From NCBI GenBank assembly GCA_963728545.1, contig CAVSKO010000002.1, positions 3,596,001 to 3,660,000 of the forward strand: DNA of 64,000 nucleotides. Reading direction: 5' to 3'. This DNA comes from DASUNP01 sp963728545. Its GTDB lineage: Bacteria > Acidobacteriota > Blastocatellia > UBA7656. This document shows, piece by piece, positions 43,034 to 51,776 of the stretch. The notes beneath the pieces were generated by a model. The model was not told where the DNA came from. It searched no databases and was given only the letters and a program-made list of their open reading frames with translations. A program made the position numbers and the translations under genes. The stretch's first letter is position 1. Each line of letters starts with the position of its first letter.

Positions 43034-45185
43034 ATGAACAAATTGTCGAAAAAATCAAAGGCTGTTTTTGGCACTACGGTTAAACTAATGGGTCCTGCTG
43101 AATACAAAGGTAGTAGATATTTCAAGCTTATGGTGCTAGCCAGTTTGTTACTGATCCCACTTTCGGCTACCGCACAAATTCAACTCCCCAGAAAGGGTGA
43201 CGTTGGAAGAGTGGTGCAGGACCTCAAACGGCAAAATGATGCCGCGCAGCTAAGCGGCCGTTGCGAGAAACTTTTGAAGTGGTCACAGCAACTGGAGCGG
43301 GAGTACCCGGATAAAGATTTATACCGAATTCCAATGAATGAGCTTCAGGTAATGGCAGTCCCCCTCTTCAGCGACTCCGCCTTCATTCCCTATTTCGGCA
43401 AACCTTACGATCAATTCAGCCCCGACGAACGACAGAAATACTGGATGGAAACGATGTCGAAGTGTTTTACGTCGTCACAGCACAGGAGCGCGTTCACATG
43501 GCAGAGGAACCTGCTGGTGTCTTCATTCCAAGCGCGTCCGCTTCCAGTTCCTCTTGCCGCAGAACAATTAGTTCCCGCTATTGCAGCATTGCGACAAGCC
43601 CGCTCTGATCTGGCACGTATGAACGCAGAGATTGCCGCGCTCCCCGCAACAGCCGAGAACCTATAGACGCCTTATCCAAGAGAAACAGTCCGCGCAGCAG
43701 CCGCTTCAACTCGTTTGGCCGAGCGAACAGAGGGCGTTTAACTCTAATTTGACTGCTGCGTTTGCGCGCTCAGCCAAGCCAGCTCTAGCGGCAGAGCTAG
43801 ACCCACTCATCGCGAATGCACAAGGTTACGATGGGCTGCTGTCGCTTAAACGAGCGCCCGACGCCCACAAAGAGTTGTTTGCCGCAGTCACACCGGATGA
43901 ACGGTCCCAGTACCAGAATCGCATCAATATTAAGTTCAATGCGATTTTGACCGGGCTGATAAACGAAGAGAAGGCCAATCTGGCAAAGATCGGCAGCGGG
44001 GCGTCCGGTCTAAAACAAGGGGCAGAATGGTACTACGCATTCCAGGCGCGATACCTACGTGAGTTCAACGGCCCGGAGGTGGAAGCCGTGTCGCAGGCAT
44101 TTCACGCCAAACGTCGTTCGCAGCTTTTAGCTGTCGAACCGGAATTGACGCGAATGATCCGGCAAGCTCGCAACGAGGACGAAATTGACAAATTGTTGCG
44201 CGAATATCTGTCGCTTCCAGGAGACGAATCCGTGCCGGGGATTGACAAGCTTGTACAAGCGGCGGCATCCCGGAAGCAGCAGTTACACAGAAACGACGTG
44301 CTTGGTACGCAAGCAGCTAATAGGAGTTCCAGAAGGGGAGCGCGGCAGCAGTCGGGCCCCTCTGCGACACGAAAGGGCGACGTCTCGTTCGGGGCTTACA
44401 ACCTCCCCGGCATCCTCGGTCCACTCTACAGTGGGAATTTTGACAAAATAGCGGACGATCAGATCACGCGGAACTACGTGCTCTCTGTGGCGGTGGGCTT
44501 TAACAAAAAATGTCCGGCTTACGCGAATGATACTTCAGCCGCCCCTCCGGTAATTTCGCAATACGCCATGTACTTCGAAACGAAGAACCTCCGGGCGGGG
44601 GTGAACGCGGCGATTGGGGGTAATTACGACAAGTCCCTGCAGCACCTTCTGGATGCTGGGAACGGTGGCCTGGGGAGGGGTGCCGGCATGGCCGCGGCAG
44701 CCTCGCATCTGCTAAAGGAGGGGGTTGCAGACGGGGAGCTATTTATCGACAACCATAGGTGCGACGGCCTACCGACACGTCACCTGCACGACAATATATA
44801 CAAGCTTGCGTTTAAGCGTGGAGATAGCCCGCCGGAGTTTGATAACGTCGACCACTTTAAGGCGCAGATGAACCTTACTCTGCAGCAAGAGTACGGGTAT
44901 ACGGGGCCGAAACCGCCTTCCCTGGCTGAGACGGTTGCAAATAAGTGCATTCTGCAACATACCGAGCAGATTATGGCCGGCGGCGAAGCGGGAACGTCAA
45001 GTAAAGAGGAGCGCGTGAGGGAGTCAGCGTTTTTCTGCCGCTGCCATATACAGTCGATGGTCATCGGCGGGGTGCCAGACTCGGTCCTGCAGTCCCTGGA
45101 CAAGTTTGACGACTATGAATTCGGCGATCTGGCCAAACGCTATCCGGGATATTACCGGGTGAGGAGTGAGAATTGCTATAAGTAA
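43034..45185 (+). pseudogene. Large exported protein of unknown function, frameshifted
   Basis: Frame 1 (43034-43666, 210 residues) has an uncleaved-type or long signal (FKLMVLASLLLIPLSATAQIQLP) and a helical region (QLEREYPDKDLYRIPMNEL, SPDERQKYWMETMSKCF). It stops at TAG after ...ALPATAENL. The overlapping frame 2 continues YRRLIQEKQSAQQPLQLVWPSEQRAFNSNL... to 45185 with matching composition: helical KANLAKIGSGASGLKQGAEWYYAFQARYL, then a C-terminal domain with several Cys (NKKCPAYANDTSAAPPVISQYAMYFETKNL, HRCDGLPTRHLHDNIY, CILQHTEQIM, FFCRCHIQSMV). One indel near 43,655 would restore about 710 residues. Family not recognised. SD AAAGGAG. Confidence 0.7.
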
Positions 45186-45624
45186 GCTGTTTAAGGGGCC
45201 AAACAGAAAGCGGTTGAGTTCATCACAGAAGGGCTTGCGCGAGGTAATGGGGGGCAGCCAACCTTGCGGCCTATGGTACTTGAGGACACAGGCCACGCTA
45301 CCGTGCATAATGCTCGTAGAGATAATCTGCCGGTGGCGTAGCGCGGTTAATAATATCTTGCGCAAGGGCTTGTAGGGGGGTGATTGCTGCCATCACGATG
45401 CTTCCATAAGGTCCACAAAACAGTGGCTCTCGAAAGGCGTTGAAATCATGATGAACGAGCAATGCAGTAAAGTGACTTGTTAGTGGAATGGCTTGTTCAG
45501 CAGTTGGCTAGTAATTCGATCTTCTTTGATAAAGGGCGAAAAGAATGTTCTGGAAGAAAGTATTATTGAGACTAGCTGGAATCTACAAAGGGAGAAACCG
45601 AAATGAGTTCGCTCGGCGGTTCGC
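45186..45624. other. Gene-poor 3' part of the large cassette
   Basis: About 440 bp between the stop and the R'' core. No convincing gene; a short frame from 45,545 (MFWKKVLLRLAGIYKG...) simply runs into the attC. No structured repeat seen. Confidence 0.5.
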
Positions 45625-45716
45625 GCCTAACAAACGCATGCAGCGGAGGCCGCGAAGCGAGTTTCGCATAGTTCCATCAATGCCGTTCGCGGCCCCGCTG
45701 ATGCGAGACGTTAGAC
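45625..45716 (+). repeat. attC site (forward)
   Basis: Cores GCCTAAC/GTTAGAC. Closes the 2.8-kb cassette that starts at 42,863. Confidence 0.92.
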
Positions 45717-45753
45717 CCCTTACTCACCCCTGGTTACTTCACTCCGTAATCGG

Positions 45754-45828
45754 TCAGTTACGTGGGGAAAGTTGAGATGCCCTCTTTGCAAACAAAGGAT
45801 TTACGGTTTTTGCTCCCCACGTAACTGA
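45754..45828. repeat. Long hairpin with 15-bp perfect arms
   Basis: TCAGTTACGTGGGGA (45754-45768) and TCCCCACGTAACTGA (45814-45828) with an inner CTTTG-CAAA-CAAAG hairpin. No T-run, so not a typical terminator. Lies just after the cassette start. Confidence 0.65.
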
Positions 45829-46035
45829 GGCATTACGCTCAGGCAAGGATTCACATTGATTTGAAGGAAGCAAATTGTCTATACTCATAACGCAGTCCTC
45901 CGATGACTGCACCACCTTGAACGAGAAAACAATGTGGTTCTTGGATGGGCTAGCCGCGTCACCGGTTAGCCCATTCACATTTAAGCATCTAGCTCGCTTG
46001 CACTTATAACGAGCCATCATGTCCGACAAATTCAT
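45754..46035 (-). CDS. Possible antisense-oriented small protein
   Basis: 93-codon frame (MNLSDMMARYKCKRARCLNVNGLTGDAASPSKNHIVFSF...) on the minus strand, whose 3' end is the hairpin above. No family and a weak ribosome site. It lies downstream of an antisense gene remnant, so may be real or decayed. Confidence 0.3.
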   Translation of the reverse strand: MNLSDMMARYKCKRARCLNVNGLTGDAASPSKNHIVFSFKVVQSSEDCVMSIDNLLPSNQCESLPERNASVTWGAKTVNPLFAKRASQLSPRN

Positions 46036-46140
46036 TCTAGCACAAATCGGCTACGAGGCAAGCATCGTCACTTTTTCAATACGCGTGTCTCTGCTGGAAC
46101 TTGCGGATCTCATCTTAATCTAAAATATTCAAACTACTTA

Positions 46141-46336
46141 TCAGCTTTTGTTATCCTCATCCCTTAAATTATCAGCACTTAATAGAGGCCTAAATTTCTT
46201 AAGATCATAGTTGTGAACTTGATCAATTGCTGGTACTAGGACTCGAGACAAATAAGCAACACCATAAAGCGAAAAGGGAGGATGCAGACTATCACTGAAA
46301 TAGATCTCAGGCGTAAACGGTGAGTTTACGGTGCAA
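46141..46336 (-). pseudogene. C-terminal fragment of an SGNH/GDSL-like hydrolase, antisense in its cassette
   Basis: Minus-strand frame PFTPEIYFSDSLHPPFSLYGVAYLSRVLVPAIDQ... ending ...DEDNKS at a TGA (46141). The D-x-LHP motif is where SGNH hydrolases have their catalytic Asp and His (DxxH-like DSLHP). It is open up to the attC core with no start, so only the last 65 residues were captured. Cassette ends GTTAGACCCC/GGGGTCTAAC match, so truncation predates or accompanied cassette formation. Confidence 0.5.
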
Positions 46337-46342
46337 ATCGGG

Positions 46343-46435
46343 GTCTAACAAACGCATCCAGCGGAGGCCGCGAAACAAGTCTCGTATGCTTCCCTTCACC
46401 GCCGCTCGCGGCCCCGCTGATGCGGAGCGTTAGAC
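46343..46435 (+). repeat. attC site (forward)
   Basis: Cores GTCTAAC/GTTAGAC. Closes the antisense-fragment cassette. Confidence 0.92.
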
Positions 46436-46502
46436 CCTTGCGCGACTGAACGGAGAAGCGTATATGCCTAGATAGAGAGTAAAAGAAAGGCGAAGCAAAA
46501 TA

Positions 46503-47009
46503 ATGAACAGCATAATAAAAACACTCTTCGTATTGGCCATTGCTCTTGTTCTTACTGCTAACACTCCGGCACAAAGTGATTCTTCAGCAAAAGAAACACT
46601 CCGAGGTCTTAAAGGCATAGCCGTTCTTATCGGAAGTATTTCTCCAGAAATGGCGCGAGACGGCATGGAAGAAGACCAGCTAAGAACTGATATAGAATTA
46701 AGACTCCGCAGAGCAGGAATAACAGTTCTCAAGGTAGTTCCGAAACCCACCACACCTAATGGAGCTTATCTCTACGTTAGTATTGATTCATTTAGATCAG
46801 CCACCGGAGTCTACGCTTTCTCCGTTCGCGTCGAATTGCTCCAAGAAGTGAGTCTGACGCGGAATCCGTCTATCAAATCAGTCGTTGCCACTTGGAAAGT
46901 TGGCTCGACCGGCCTGATGTCCGTAACCCAAGTTCGGAGAATTCGTGAAACTATGGGCGACCTGGTTGATCGCTTCGCCAATGACTATTTAACAGTAAAT
47001 CCAAAATGA
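46503..47009 (+). CDS. Exported protein of unknown function
   Basis: 168 residues. Signal peptide MNSIIKTLFVLAIALVLTANTPAQS (cleavage after A-Q). The mature domain has alternating strands and helices: RGLKGIAVLIGSISPEMARDGMEEDQLRTDIELRLRRAGITVLKVV, YLYVSIDSFRSATGVYAFSVRVELLQEVSL, WKVGSTGLMSVTQVRRIRETMGDLVDRFANDYL. This layout (helix-strand, long antiparallel strands, C-terminal helix ending FANDYL) is shared by many periplasmic proteins of unknown function. Sole gene of its cassette. Confidence 0.72.
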   Translation: MNSIIKTLFVLAIALVLTANTPAQSDSSAKETLRGLKGIAVLIGSISPEMARDGMEEDQLRTDIELRLRRAGITVLKVVPKPTTPNGAYLYVSIDSFRSATGVYAFSVRVELLQEVSLTRNPSIKSVVATWKVGSTGLMSVTQVRRIRETMGDLVDRFANDYLTVNPK

Positions 47010-47029
47010 GATTTAGCTAATCAAAACGG

Positions 47030-47123
47030 GTCTAACAAACGCGTGCAACGGAGCCGCGCAAGCGAGTTTCGTATCGTTCCCACAATGTTACGTGCGCGGC
47101 CCGGTGACGCGGGGCGTTATACC
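47030..47123 (+). repeat. attC site (forward)
   Basis: Cores GTCTAAC/GTTATAC; stem GAGCCGCGC/GCGCGGCCC. Confidence 0.9.
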
Positions 47124-47283
47124 TGCTCAGCGAAATGTGCTGATGGACTGGCCGCTGCGCCAAGTCGCGCTCGCGCCACATCATAGCCAACTGCTAGTTG
47201 AGGCCACGCCTGCAACAATCACGGCGCGAGCGCGACAGTGCCCTGTCGGGCACGGCGCAGCTGTCTGGCAGAGCAGGCATAAC
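47116..47283 (+). repeat. Family B cassette, copy 10
   Basis: Side hairpin GTGCCCTGTCGGGCAC (8 bp); the loop carries GCCAACTGCTAGTTGAGGC, itself a hairpin. Confidence 0.87.
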
Positions 47284-47369
47284 AACCGCATGCAACGGAG
47301 GCCGCGAAGCAAGCGCCGTATGATAAAATCAGCGCGGCTCGCGGCCCCGATAATGCGGAGCGTTATGCC
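47276..47369 (+). repeat. attC site (forward)
   Basis: Cores GCATAAC/GTTATGC. Closes B copy 10. Confidence 0.9.
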
Positions 47370-47527
47370 TCCTCAGCGAAATGTGCTGATGGACCCGTCG
47401 CTGCGCCAAGTCGCGCTCGCGCCACAGAAGGACAGATGCAAGCCAAGGCGAGGGGAGAATAAGCACGGCGCGAGCGCGACGGTGGCTTATCAGCCACGGC
47501 GCAGCTATCTAGCAGGGCAGGCATAAC
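47362..47527 (+). repeat. Family B cassette, copy 11
   Basis: Side hairpin GTGGCTTATCAGCCAC: pairing kept with different bases from copy 10. Confidence 0.87.
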
Positions 47528-47612
47528 AACCGCATGCAACGGAGGCCGCGAAGCAATTCTCACGTTCATCGATCAGTGCGGCTCGCGGCCCCGATAATGC
47601 GGAGCGTTGGGC
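47520..47612 (+). repeat. attC site (forward)
   Basis: Cores GCATAAC/GTTGGGC. Closes B copy 11. Confidence 0.9.
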
Positions 47613-47670
47613 GTCTGGGTTGAATTGACATTCTCCAAAGATTGCGGACAATAACAGAAAGGAAACAGTT

Positions 47671-47916
47671 ATGAGCCAGGAAGACATTTTAAGCCAATTT
47701 AACTCTTTGCCACCTGAAGCACAGCGACAAGTAATGGACTTCATAGCTATCTTGCAAGCCCATTATGGCAATGCCCAATCTCCCGAAAAAAAAGTATCTT
47801 CGGACATTTCTGAAGAAGAGTTCATAGGGCTATGGCAAGATAGAGAAGAGATGCAGGATAGTACTGCCTGGGTTCGTAGCAGCCGCGAACGCGAGTGGGT
47901 AAAACAAGGTGGCTGA
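47671..47916 (+). CDS. VapB-type / DUF2281-like antitoxin
   Basis: 81 residues: MSQEDILSQFNSLPPEAQRQVMDFIAILQAHYG is the small helical N-terminus typical of DUF2281-like antitoxins paired with PIN toxins; the C-terminus SDISEEEFIGLWQDREEMQDSTAWVRSSREREW is the toxin-binding tail ending in Trp/Arg residues. Overlaps vapC by 8 nt. SD AGAAAGGA. Confidence 0.87.
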   Translation: MSQEDILSQFNSLPPEAQRQVMDFIAILQAHYGNAQSPEKKVSSDISEEEFIGLWQDREEMQDSTAWVRSSREREWVKQGG

Positions 47917-48298
47917 TTTTACTATAGTTGATACTGACATTCTGATTGATGCCGGTCGAGGGATAAGCGAAGCTGTCGCTTGTTTGCAGAGGTTAGAGAG
48001 TCAATCCACTCTGGCGGTGAGTGCGATAACTCAGATGGAACTGATCATAGGCTGCCGCAACAAATTGGAACTACAGAAGGCTGAGAAGTTTCTTAAGCGA
48101 TTCGTTCTTGTAAAACTAACCGAGCAAATCACAGATAGAGCTACTGATTTACTAAAGCAATACCGGTTAAGTCACGGACTGCTTATAGCAGATGCCTTAA
48201 TAGCATCCACTGCAATAACGTTGGATGTCAAATTTATATCAAAGAATCAACGAGACTATCAATTCGTAGTAGGATTGAAACTACTTTCCTATCCGTGA
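47909..48298 (+). CDS. vapC: VapC-type PIN-domain ribonuclease toxin
   Basis: 129 residues (GTG start). PIN motifs: IVDTDILIDAGRG (first Asp), AITQMELIIGC (Glu), GLLIADALIASTAI (third Asp) and FISKNQRDYQFV (last acidic position Asp). A metal-dependent ribonuclease inhibited by the upstream antitoxin; VapC enzymes cut tRNA or rRNA. Complete. Confidence 0.92.
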   Translation: MADFTIVDTDILIDAGRGISEAVACLQRLESQSTLAVSAITQMELIIGCRNKLELQKAEKFLKRFVLVKLTEQITDRATDLLKQYRLSHGLLIADALIASTAITLDVKFISKNQRDYQFVVGLKLLSYP

Positions 48299-48306
48299 GC
48301 AACGAC

Positions 48307-48398
48307 GCCCAACAAACGCATGCAGCGGAGGCCGCGAAGCAAGTTTCGCATGTTACAATCAATACCGCTCGCGGCCCCGCTAATGCGGAGCGTTAGGC
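48307..48398 (+). repeat. attC site (forward)
   Basis: Cores GCCCAAC/GTTAGGC. Closes the vapBC cassette (starts GTTGGGCGTC, ends GACGCCCAAC). Confidence 0.92.
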
Positions 48399-48420
48399 CG
48401 CTACGCGTGAGAGGAAAATT

Positions 48421-48846
48421 ATGAAAATGGAAAGAAGACTATATGCAGCTTTAATTGTTGCCTTAATCGCATTAACGAGTTCTTGCTCGCTAGGCAAAGG
48501 CAAAGAGCTTGGCGAAAGTGCCGCCGTTCAGTTCCATAATCAATTCAATGCGGGACAGTACAAAGAGATTTATAATCAGGCAGACGAGGGCTTTCGCAAG
48601 GCTGCAAAGGAATCAGATGTCATCGCTTTACTTGAAGCAGTTCGTAGAAAGCTTGGTACTGTAAAACAATCAAACCAGAATGGATGGAGTGTAAATTCTA
48701 CACCCACAGGGACAACTGTAACTCTGCAATACAACACTGAATTCACAGAAGGCAACGCTACAGAGCAGTTCGTTTTTGTAGTGAGCGGCGATAAGGCAGT
48801 GCTTTACAAATATAATATTAATTCACCGCTATTGATTACTAAGTGA
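48421..48846 (+). CDS. Lipoprotein, DUF4019/DUF3887-like (duplicated cassette, copy 1)
   Basis: 141 residues. Lipobox LTSSCSLGK at the end of MKMERRLYAALIVALIAL. The mature domain ESAAVQFHNQFNAGQYKEIYNQADEGFRKAAKESDVIALLEAVRRKLGTVKQSNQNGW... followed by strands ending ATEQFVFVVSGDKAVLYKYNIN is a cystatin/NTF2-like fold seen in small lipoproteins of unknown function. The same protein occurs at 53,356; the two cassettes including attC are nearly identical. SD GAGAGGA. Confidence 0.82.
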   Translation: MKMERRLYAALIVALIALTSSCSLGKGKELGESAAVQFHNQFNAGQYKEIYNQADEGFRKAAKESDVIALLEAVRRKLGTVKQSNQNGWSVNSTPTGTTVTLQYNTEFTEGNATEQFVFVVSGDKAVLYKYNINSPLLITK

Positions 48847-48887
48847 ACAGCCAGAGAATGAAGAAAGTGGCTTGATAGTTACACGCG

Positions 48888-48981
48888 GCCTAACAACGGG
48901 ATCAACCGGAGCCGCGCAAGCGAGTTTCGTATGATACCAGCAGTGTTACGTGCGCGGCCCGGTTATCCCAACCGTTATGCC
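48888..48981 (+). repeat. attC site (forward)
   Basis: Cores GCCTAAC/GTTATGC; stem GAGCCGCGC/GCGCGGCCC. Same as 53,823-53,908. Confidence 0.9.
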
Positions 48982-49141
48982 GCCACAGCGAAGTGTGATG
49001 ATATACCCGACGCTGCGCAAAGTCGCGCTCGCGCCACATCATAGCCAACTGCTAGTTGAGGCCACGCCTGCAACAAGCACGGCGCGAGCGCGACAGTGCC
49101 CTGACGGGCACGGTGCAGCTAAGTTGCTGGGCAGGCATAAC
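48974..49141 (+). repeat. Family B cassette, copy 12
   Basis: Side hairpin GTGCCCTGACGGGCAC; outer helix 3' strand has GGTGCAGC (one wobble). Confidence 0.86.
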
Positions 49142-49225
49142 AACCGCATGCAACGGAGGCCGCGAAGCAAGTTTCGCATCAATGGCGAGTGCCGTTCGCG
49201 GCCCCGATAATGCGGAGCGTTAGGC
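49134..49225 (+). repeat. attC site (forward)
   Basis: Cores GCATAAC/GTTAGGC. Closes B copy 12. Confidence 0.9.
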
Positions 49226-49302
49226 GCTTGCCCAGCAGCAAGAAGGGGCTTGCCGGTTCAAAATTTGATGATAGAATTCCCGCTGAAAAGGAGATTAGAA
49301 CC

Positions 49303-50832
49303 ATGAATAGCATAAAGTGGTTAAGAACTCTCGCATTGCCTTCTTTGTTTATAACGATCTCATTAATCTTGTATCCCAGTTTTTTTCTTTCTATGGCACA
49401 AAGCCAGTCTACTCCACTGAACCTGGAAGGAACACAATGGGAAGGACCTCCGGCCAACTATCCTACCCTTTGGGCTTTGGGAACTGTGCAACCTTTTTTG
49501 GTGTTTGGAAAGCAAGGAAAAGTTACCCTGCAAGTTCTCGCCATTCAGTCACCTGGACTTATGGCTGGTGCTAAGGTCAACTCACCAACATTTAATCCAC
49601 AAGCCGATAAACCATTTGAGCCTGCACTCGTTACTACTCCAGCAGCAAGCGCGGTATCCGAGCAAGCCGGTACATACACGCATAGAGGCAGTTCTATTCG
49701 CTTGGAGTTTTCCGATCATCGAATAGATGCTACCCTTGAGGGTAACGTCATGGTGGGTGAGCTTACCATTAAGGAGTCTAATAAAAAAGAGAAGTGGATG
49801 GTTCGGAGAATCTTGAGTGTTGATGCAAACATATCAAATGCGAATGCTGATTCTGTTTCATCAACACAGGCTTTATTAAAGACTGTTATAGGAAAGTATA
49901 ACCCTATGCGCCTGACAACCAATACAATTTCAGGACAACTGAACACAGGAAACAGTGGAAAACAATATTACTATATCTTTACAGCAATTCCTGGCGAGTT
50001 AACCATTACGCTTAATGTTGAATCTACACCTCAGTCATCATTTAACGGGGTTCAGTTTGTATTGCTCGACCTGAATGAAAAAATAATAGGCAGTGGGACG
50101 ACCATGTCTAATTATGGTAGAACCACTCAATCAGTTGAAAAAATCAATATTACCCAGAAAAGGACTATGTTGCTTCGCGTCGAGTCCTTAAATAATCTAG
50201 GCTCTGGAAAGTATCACATTCAGTTGAGTGAAGCTTTTGAAATACCTTCAGGTGATTCCCGAGGTGAACTTGTACCGGAAGGCTCTAAATCAAAACAACC
50301 AACAAACGATATAGATAAGCAGAAAAAAGCCAGTGAGTTATTAGGGGAGGCGAACCTTTTAAATCAGCAAGGTAAATACCCCGAAGCTATTGAAGTTTAC
50401 AGCAAACATATTCAACTCGATACGGAATTTACTATTTCAGCTTATATCTATCGCGGAGATACTAAACTCAAACTACAAGATTATTCGGGAGCAATTGCAG
50501 ACTATAATCAAGTACTGCGACTATGCGTTAACGCGAAAGCCGATTCTGAATCGAAGATGTCAGCTTTGAAGATTAAAGATCCTTTCGAAGGGCTTCGTAG
50601 TGCTGGTGAAGTCGCGGAAAAAGCACTTAACATGACTGATACAGAGAAAGAATATGACAAATTAAAAACGCGAAAACTAATGGCAGATTTGGGATTAATA
50701 ATGGCTTACAACAGTCGAGGAACCGCTAAAAGTAGATTGGGTGATAAAATTGGTGCTTGTGAAGACTTTCGTTTCGCTTGTGTTTTGGGAAACAGTGAAG
50801 CCTGTGAGAACTCCAAAAGAGTTTGCAATTAA
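49303..50832 (+). CDS. Exported TPR protein
   Basis: 509 residues. Start at 49303 behind AAAAGGAG; a longer frame only reads through the attC. Signal peptide about 1-34 (LPSLFITISLILYPSFFLSMAQSQ). Residues 40-180 are beta-rich (LNLEGTQWEGPPANYPTLWALGTVQPFLVFGKQGKVTL, YTHRGSSIRLEFSDHRIDATLEGNVMVGELTI), resembling a lipocalin-like or DUF domain. Residues 190-320 resemble a PPC-like domain (YYIFTAIPGELTITLNVE, RTMLLRVESLNNLGSGKYHIQLS). Residues 340-509 carry tetratricopeptide repeats (ASELLGEANLLNQQGKYPEAIEVYSKHI, AYIYRGDTKLKLQDYSGAIADYNQVLRL, AYNSRGTAKSRLGDKIGACEDFRFA) with a Cys pair at the end. It shares a cassette with hicAB. Role unknown. Confidence 0.78.
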   Translation: MNSIKWLRTLALPSLFITISLILYPSFFLSMAQSQSTPLNLEGTQWEGPPANYPTLWALGTVQPFLVFGKQGKVTLQVLAIQSPGLMAGAKVNSPTFNPQADKPFEPALVTTPAASAVSEQAGTYTHRGSSIRLEFSDHRIDATLEGNVMVGELTIKESNKKEKWMVRRILSVDANISNANADSVSSTQALLKTVIGKYNPMRLTTNTISGQLNTGNSGKQYYYIFTAIPGELTITLNVESTPQSSFNGVQFVLLDLNEKIIGSGTTMSNYGRTTQSVEKINITQKRTMLLRVESLNNLGSGKYHIQLSEAFEIPSGDSRGELVPEGSKSKQPTNDIDKQKKASELLGEANLLNQQGKYPEAIEVYSKHIQLDTEFTISAYIYRGDTKLKLQDYSGAIADYNQVLRLCVNAKADSESKMSALKIKDPFEGLRSAGEVAEKALNMTDTEKEYDKLKTRKLMADLGLIMAYNSRGTAKSRLGDKIGACEDFRFACVLGNSEACENSKRVCN

Positions 50833-50865
50833 AGCTCGAACAGCGAACTGAACACAGATTCAATT

Positions 50866-51060
50866 ATGCCTCGCAAAATCAGAGAATTGATTAGCGACCT
50901 CGAAAAAGCAGGTTTTGTTAATCGAGGCGGGAAAGGGAGTCATAGAAACTACGAACATCCGAAAGGTGTTCGTCTTACGGTTTCCGGTCAGCTTGGTGAT
51001 GATGCGAAACCATATCAGGAACGTGAGGTGAAGAAAAAGATTCAAGAGGTACAGCAATGA
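50866..51060 (+). CDS. hicA: HicA-type toxin
   Basis: 64 residues: MPRKIRELISDLEKAGFVNRGGKGSHRNYEHPKGVRLTVSGQLGDDAKPYQEREVKKKIQEV. Catalytic His in GSHRNYEHP and the HicA fold are intact. Toxin-first order, ATGA overlap with hicB. It follows the TPR gene by only 34 bp with no attC between. Confidence 0.93.
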   Translation: MPRKIRELISDLEKAGFVNRGGKGSHRNYEHPKGVRLTVSGQLGDDAKPYQEREVKKKIQEVQQ

Positions 51061-51296
51061 AGGAGAGCGCTCGCTATATAAAGATCGTGGAATGGTCTGA
51101 TGAAGACCAATGTTTTGTGGGCCAATGCCCAGGCATTGTTGGCCCTTGTTGTCATGGGACTGATGAAGCGCAAGTATATGCAGAACTTTGTCAGATTGTG
51201 GATGAATGGGTTGAAATCCTGAAAAGAGATGGAAAACCTTTACCGCCACCAACAGCGGGAAAGGATGTAGCTAAGAAGCTCTTGGATGCAGCCTAA
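51057..51296 (+). CDS. hicB: HicB-type antitoxin
   Basis: 79 residues: YIKIVEWSDEDQCFVGQCPGIVGPCCHGTDEAQVYAELCQIVDEWVEILKRDGKPLPPPT, the HicB core with CPGIVG and helix. Normal short form. Third HicA/HicB pair of the window; its toxin-antitoxin order is opposite to the other two. Confidence 0.92.
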   Translation: MKESARYIKIVEWSDEDQCFVGQCPGIVGPCCHGTDEAQVYAELCQIVDEWVEILKRDGKPLPPPTAGKDVAKKLLDAA

Positions 51297-51399
51297 CATC
51301 AGATCACAGCTACCAAACAAGCAGGCAACGCTTGCCTTGCCATGAAATGATTGCGGAGCGAAGCAAGGGAAATAGAACACTTTTTACCCTCGAAGCCGC

Positions 51400-51493
51400 G
51401 CCTAACAACGTGTTCGACCGGAGCGCGGGCAGCGAGTTTCTCATCGTTCTGCCAGTGCCGTTGCCCGCGCCCGGTCAACACGAGCGTTATGCC
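51400..51493 (+). repeat. attC site (forward)
   Basis: Cores GCCTAAC/GTTATGC; stem AGCGCGGGCA/TGCCCGCGCC. Closes the TPR-hicAB cassette. Confidence 0.9.
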
Positions 51494-51653
51494 TCCTCAG
51501 CGAAGTGTGTAGATATACCCGACGCTGCGCTGAGTCGCGCTCGCGCCACTTCATAGCCAACTGCTAGTTGAGGCCACGCCTGCAACAATCACGGCGCGAG
51601 CGCGACAGTGCCCTGTCGGGCACGGCGCAGCTAATTTGCTGGGCAGGCATAAC
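51486..51653 (+). repeat. Family B cassette, copy 13
   Basis: Side hairpin GTGCCCTGTCGGGCAC; loop like copies 10 and 12. Confidence 0.87.
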
Positions 51654-51738
51654 AACCGCATGCAACGGAGGCCGCGAAGCAAGTTTCGCATGTTACAATC
51701 AATACCGCTCGCGGCCCCGATAATGCGGAGCGTTGGGC
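51646..51738 (+). repeat. attC site (forward)
   Basis: Cores GCATAAC/GTTGGGC. Closes B copy 13. Confidence 0.9.
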
Positions 51739-51776
51739 GGCGGCGACAATGCTCGATAGGCAAGTGGAGAATAGTA

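Noticed and set aside
45024..45365. Minus-strand 113-codon frame near the end of the large exported protein
   Set aside because: Mostly overlaps the coding strand of the real gene and has no recognisable features.
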